Assembly: GCA_050185825.1 (NCBI GenBank) | Contig: JBFWZA010000026.1 | Span: 1 to 64,000, forward strand | Direction: 5' to 3' | From: SZUA-309 sp050185825 | GTDB taxonomy: Bacteria; Pseudomonadota; Gammaproteobacteria; Pseudomonadales; Azotimanducaceae | Length of the DNA: 64,000 nucleotides | Shown: one piece after another, positions 61,245 to 64,000 of the stretch | Layout: the number at the start of each line of letters is the position of its first letter | Position numbering within the stretch: position 1 is the stretch's first letter | Position numbers and translations under genes: made by a program | The notes under the pieces: generated by a model | The model's input: the letters and a program-made list of their open reading frames with translations, nothing else | What the model was told of the DNA's origin: nothing | The model's database searches: none

Positions 61245-63266
61245 ATGACGCGAATGGATCAGCGGACGGGCGAAACGGGTGCGAAAGCCGGCACCTTGCG
61301 CGATAAAGTCAACTATTTTGCATTGATAATGGTCACCACGCTCGGCGGGCTGGTGACCTCGCCGCTCGCGTCCTCGGCCGGTCTGCTGGACAGCGCCAGC
61401 CCGAGCACCAGCGCCAGTAACAAGGTTGACAGCTGGTCCTTCGAGGAGCCGGACTTCCTGCCCGTCGAAGAAGCCTTCGTGATGACCACAGAAGTGGGCC
61501 CGGACGGCGCCCTGCTGGTCCGCTGGGAGATCGCCGAGGGCTACTACCTCTACCGGCACCGCTTCAATTTCGCGACCCGGGTGGATGCGGAGCACCCGGA
61601 CTCTCCCGTCAGCCTGGGCGAGGCGGAGATCCCGCCCGGCAAGCGCAAGATCGACGACTACTTCGGTGAGGTGGAGGTCTACTACCACACCGCTCAGGCT
61701 CGAGTGCCGGTCAGTCACGGCGCCGGACCCGTGGAGGTGGGAATCGGCTATCAGGGCTGCGCCGATGCGGGTCTGTGTTATCCGCCGGAGACCAAGTGGG
61801 TGGCGCTCACCCTCGGCGAACCCGGTGGTCGGATGCCAGGGAGCATTGATGCCGCTCCGGCGAAGGCGGCGTCACCGTTGGTGCCGCAGACCGAGGAGCA
61901 GTCACTGGCGGCGTTGCTCGCGGACGGCAGCCTGCTCACGGCGCTGCTGCTCTTCTTCGTCGGCGGGGTGGCGCTGGCGTTCACGCCCTGCGTGCTGCCC
62001 ATGGTGCCCATCCTCTCCAGCATCATCGTCGGCGATACGGCGGCGGCCAGCCGCGGCAGAGCGTTCAGCCTGTCCGTCGCCTATGTGCTCGGCATGGCGG
62101 TGACCTACGCGGCGCTCGGCGTCCTGGTCGGGCTTTTCGGCGCCAGCCTCAACCTGCAGGCGGCACTGCAGTCACCCGCGGTGCTGGTGTTTTTCGCCGC
62201 CGTGTTCGTGCTGCTGTCGCTGTCCATGTTCGGCTTCTACGAGTTGCAGCTGCCGTCGAGCTGGCAGAACCGGCTGAATGCCCTGGGCGACCGGGTCGGC
62301 GGCGGCAAGCACGCGAGCGTGGTGGCAATGGGCGCCATCTCCAGCCTGGTGGTATCGCCCTGCGTCTCCGCACCGCTGGCCGGTGCGCTCATCTACATCT
62401 CCACCACCGGCGACGCGGTGCTCGGTGGCGCCGCCCTGCTGGCGCTGGGACTCGGCATGGGCACGCCGCTGATCCTGCTGGGTGCCAGCGGCGGACACCT
62501 GCTGCCGCGCGCGGGCGCCTGGATGAACTCGGTGAAGGCCGTATTCGGCGTCGGTCTGCTGGCGGTGGCCATCTGGCTTCTGGAGCGGGTGGTGCCTGCC
62601 TCGGTGACCCTGGCGCTCTGGGCCGGGCTCGCCATCGGCAGTGGCGTCTATCTGGGCGCGCTGGACTTCTCGCCGCGCCAGGGCTGGGGCCAGCTCTGGA
62701 AGGCGTCCGGTGCCTTCGGCTTCATCTACGGGGTGCTGCTCCTGATCGGTGCGGCCACCGGCGCCGAGAACCCGCTGCGGCCGCTCGAGCGCATCGCCGG
62801 CGGACCGTCGGCCGGCGTGCCGGCAACCACTGCGGGCGCTCCGGCGGAGCATGGGGAGCTGGTCTGGCACCCGGTAACCTCCCTCGCGGTGCTCGAGGCC
62901 GAGCTCGACGAGGCGGCCCGGCGCGGGCAGCCGGCGCTGCTGGACCTCTACGCGGACTGGTGCATCTCCTGCAAGGTCATGGAGCGGAACGTCTTTCCCC
63001 GCCCGGAGGTGGCAAGCCAGCTTGCCCGATTCCGGCTGCTCAGAGCCGACGTCACGGAGAACAATTCGGACGACAAGGCGCTGCTCGGCGCCTACGGCCT
63101 CTTCGGCCCGCCCAGTCTGGTGTTTTTCTCCGAAGATGGGGCCGAGTTGAGCGAAGTTCGGATCCAGGGAGAGGTCGGTGCCGCGGCGCTGGCGACCCAT
63201 CTCGGGGCGGTCCTGGCCGCGATCGAGAGTGGGAAATTCGGCGATCTCGCCGCTAAATCCCGGTAA
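61245..63266 (+). CDS. dsbD: Thiol:disulfide interchange protein DsbD
   Basis: Carries electrons from cytoplasmic thioredoxin to the periplasm. In this 673-residue protein the N-terminal periplasmic domain has Cys in GCADAGLCYPPET. The central eight-helix domain has the paired Cys in AFTPCVLPMVPIL and VVSPCVSAPLAGAL. The C-terminal thioredoxin-like domain has WCISCKVMER. ATG 61245 follows GAGG at about 8 nt; its signal region (FALIMVTTLGGLVTSPLASSAG) begins near residue 25. Confidence 0.94.
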   Translation: MTRMDQRTGETGAKAGTLRDKVNYFALIMVTTLGGLVTSPLASSAGLLDSASPSTSASNKVDSWSFEEPDFLPVEEAFVMTTEVGPDGALLVRWEIAEGYYLYRHRFNFATRVDAEHPDSPVSLGEAEIPPGKRKIDDYFGEVEVYYHTAQARVPVSHGAGPVEVGIGYQGCADAGLCYPPETKWVALTLGEPGGRMPGSIDAAPAKAASPLVPQTEEQSLAALLADGSLLTALLLFFVGGVALAFTPCVLPMVPILSSIIVGDTAAASRGRAFSLSVAYVLGMAVTYAALGVLVGLFGASLNLQAALQSPAVLVFFAAVFVLLSLSMFGFYELQLPSSWQNRLNALGDRVGGGKHASVVAMGAISSLVVSPCVSAPLAGALIYISTTGDAVLGGAALLALGLGMGTPLILLGASGGHLLPRAGAWMNSVKAVFGVGLLAVAIWLLERVVPASVTLALWAGLAIGSGVYLGALDFSPRQGWGQLWKASGAFGFIYGVLLLIGAATGAENPLRPLERIAGGPSAGVPATTAGAPAEHGELVWHPVTSLAVLEAELDEAARRGQPALLDLYADWCISCKVMERNVFPRPEVASQLARFRLLRADVTENNSDDKALLGAYGLFGPPSLVFFSEDGAELSEVRIQGEVGAAALATHLGAVLAAIESGKFGDLAAKSR

Positions 63267-63341
63267 TCTACCGCTAAACCGCTGGCTTCCGGCCGCTATC
63301 TCCGGCAAACTCCGCGCATCCTCACAGGCGGGACTTCCATC

Positions 63342-63788
63342 ATGGCGAAGCTGCTGGTGCTGCACGGCCCCAATCTGAATCTGCTCGGCACCCGGGAGCC
63401 GGAGATCTACGGCCACGACACCCTGGTCGACATCAACGCCCGGCTGGCCACTCAGGCTGCCGCGGCCGGGCACGAGATCGCCTTCCTGCAGAGCAATGCC
63501 GAGCACGAGCTGGTGGGTGCGGTTCAGGCGGCGAAGCAGGACGGGGTCGGCTGCATCGTCATCAATCCCGGCGCGTTCACCCACACCAGCATCGCGCTTC
63601 GGGACGCGCTGCTGGGCGTGGCGATCCCCTTCATCGAGATTCACCTCTCCAACGTGCACGCCCGGGAGTCCTTCCGGCAGACCTCGTATCTCAGCGACGT
63701 GGCCGTGGGGGTCATCACCGGGCTCGGCGCCAAGGGGTACGAGTACGCGGTGGACCGGGCGGGCCTCATTGCCGGAGTGCGGTCATGA
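63342..63788 (+). CDS. aroQ: 3-dehydroquinate dehydratase, type II
   Basis: Third step of the shikimate pathway. Dodecameric type II enzyme of 148 residues: LVLHGPNLNLLGTREPEIYGHDTLVDIN (catalytic Tyr and Arg loop), FLQSNAEHELVGAVQ, INPGAFTHTSIALRDAL (catalytic His) and EIHLSNVHARESFRQTSYLSDVAVGVITGLGAKGYEYA. The stop overlaps accB by 4 nt, the standard gammaproteobacterial aroQ-accBC arrangement. Confidence 0.97.
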   Translation: MAKLLVLHGPNLNLLGTREPEIYGHDTLVDINARLATQAAAAGHEIAFLQSNAEHELVGAVQAAKQDGVGCIVINPGAFTHTSIALRDALLGVAIPFIEIHLSNVHARESFRQTSYLSDVAVGVITGLGAKGYEYAVDRAGLIAGVRS

Positions 63789-64000
63789 GCGTGGATCTGC
63801 GCAAGGTGAAGAAGCTGATCGAGCTCGTGGAGGAGTCCGGCATCACCGAGCTCGAGGTGCGTGACGGCGAGGAGACCATCCGCATCGCCCGTCACCCGGC
63901 CCCTCCGGGCGCGGCCGTGCAGCCGACAGCGCCGTCCGTCACCAGCCAGCGCCCGGCGGGACCCCGTTCGCCAGGCAGCGGCTTCGAGGTGCGCTCGCCC
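63785..64000 (+). CDS. accB: Biotin carboxyl carrier protein of acetyl-CoA carboxylase, 3' end outside window
   Basis: The first 72 residues are visible: MSVDLRKVKKLIELVEESGITELEVRDGEETIRIAR, the typical N-terminal helix and strands, then a Pro/Ala-rich linker. The biotin domain with its MKM lysine would lie beyond the window. ATG 63785 overlaps the aroQ stop. Confidence 0.93.
   Translation, partial: MSVDLRKVKKLIELVEESGITELEVRDGEETIRIARHPAPPGAAVQPTAPSVTSQRPAGPRSPGSGFEVRSP

Overview
The window is a high-GC, gene-dense stretch of bacterial chromosome. AceK, Syd, Mpl, GreB, SrkA-type kinase, DUF2333, DUF2970, NadE with a nitrilase domain and the aroQ-accB pair point to a free-living gammaproteobacterium. 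Four Fe(II)/2-oxoglutarate dioxygenases, four acyl-CoA dehydrogenases, many SDRs and a PPi-dependent glycolytic enzyme suggest an environmental, probably aquatic or soil, heterotroph. I cannot name the genus. I see no rRNA, tRNA, CRISPR array, transposase or phage gene.

Layout. 0-3.6 kb: alkylation repair (Ada/AlkA-like gene cut by the window edge, ogt), a TetR regulator with three matching operator palindromes, and aroA. 3.7-8.7 kb (minus): AAC(3)-like acetyltransferase, greB, then a cell-envelope stress module (EF-hand protein, ECF sigma factor, putative anti-sigma, CnrX-like metal sensor, syd). 8.8-19.7 kb: methionine salvage (mtnA plus a class II aldolase), two tandem TauD dioxygenases, a trans-sulfuration PLP enzyme, a divergent citrate synthase/LysR pair with a clear LysR box, and a KpsF-type SIS protein. 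19.8-24.6 kb: a GH20 hexosaminidase, NahK-like kinase, PPK2 and SDR gene cluster. 24.6-32 kb: two PhyH dioxygenases, a TonB-domain lipoprotein, AlkD, DUF924, a metallo-beta-lactamase-fold protein and NadE. 32-34.4 kb: a pair of unequal acyl-CoA dehydrogenases. 34.5-40.1 kb (minus): a GFA-ArsC fusion, then a five-gene operon (SDR, membrane protein, SDR, aceK, cupin) in which every junction is a 4-nt overlap. 40.2-48.2 kb: TauE/SafE exporter, GNAT, acyltransferase, srkA, comF and two tandem large acyl-CoA dehydrogenases.

48.1-51.4 kb looks like foreign DNA. It is bordered on both sides by a 118-bp near-identical direct repeat made of the end of the acyl-CoA dehydrogenase gene and the end of a lipoprotein gene. 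Inside are an internally deleted copy of that lipoprotein gene, a TetR regulator with a perfect operator palindrome, an FAD monooxygenase, a truncated gene tail and small membrane proteins. 51.3-64 kb returns to ordinary core DNA: lipoprotein, mpl, PPi-dependent phosphofructokinase, a GST, the membrane pyrophosphatase hppA, DUF2333, PCu(A)C copper chaperone, dsbD, aroQ and the start of accB.

The least explained piece of DNA is the roughly 720-bp gene-free stretch between hppA and the DUF2333 gene (58.2-58.9 kb). It holds two related, oppositely oriented, hairpin-rich elements. They share a 20-base palindromic core and flanking words, but each is closed by its own long inverted repeat of different sequence. 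This is a candidate for an undescribed structured repeat family or RNA. Other candidates are the EF-hand/ECF/CnrX-like operon, the GFA-ArsC fusion and several enzymes whose key catalytic residues are replaced.
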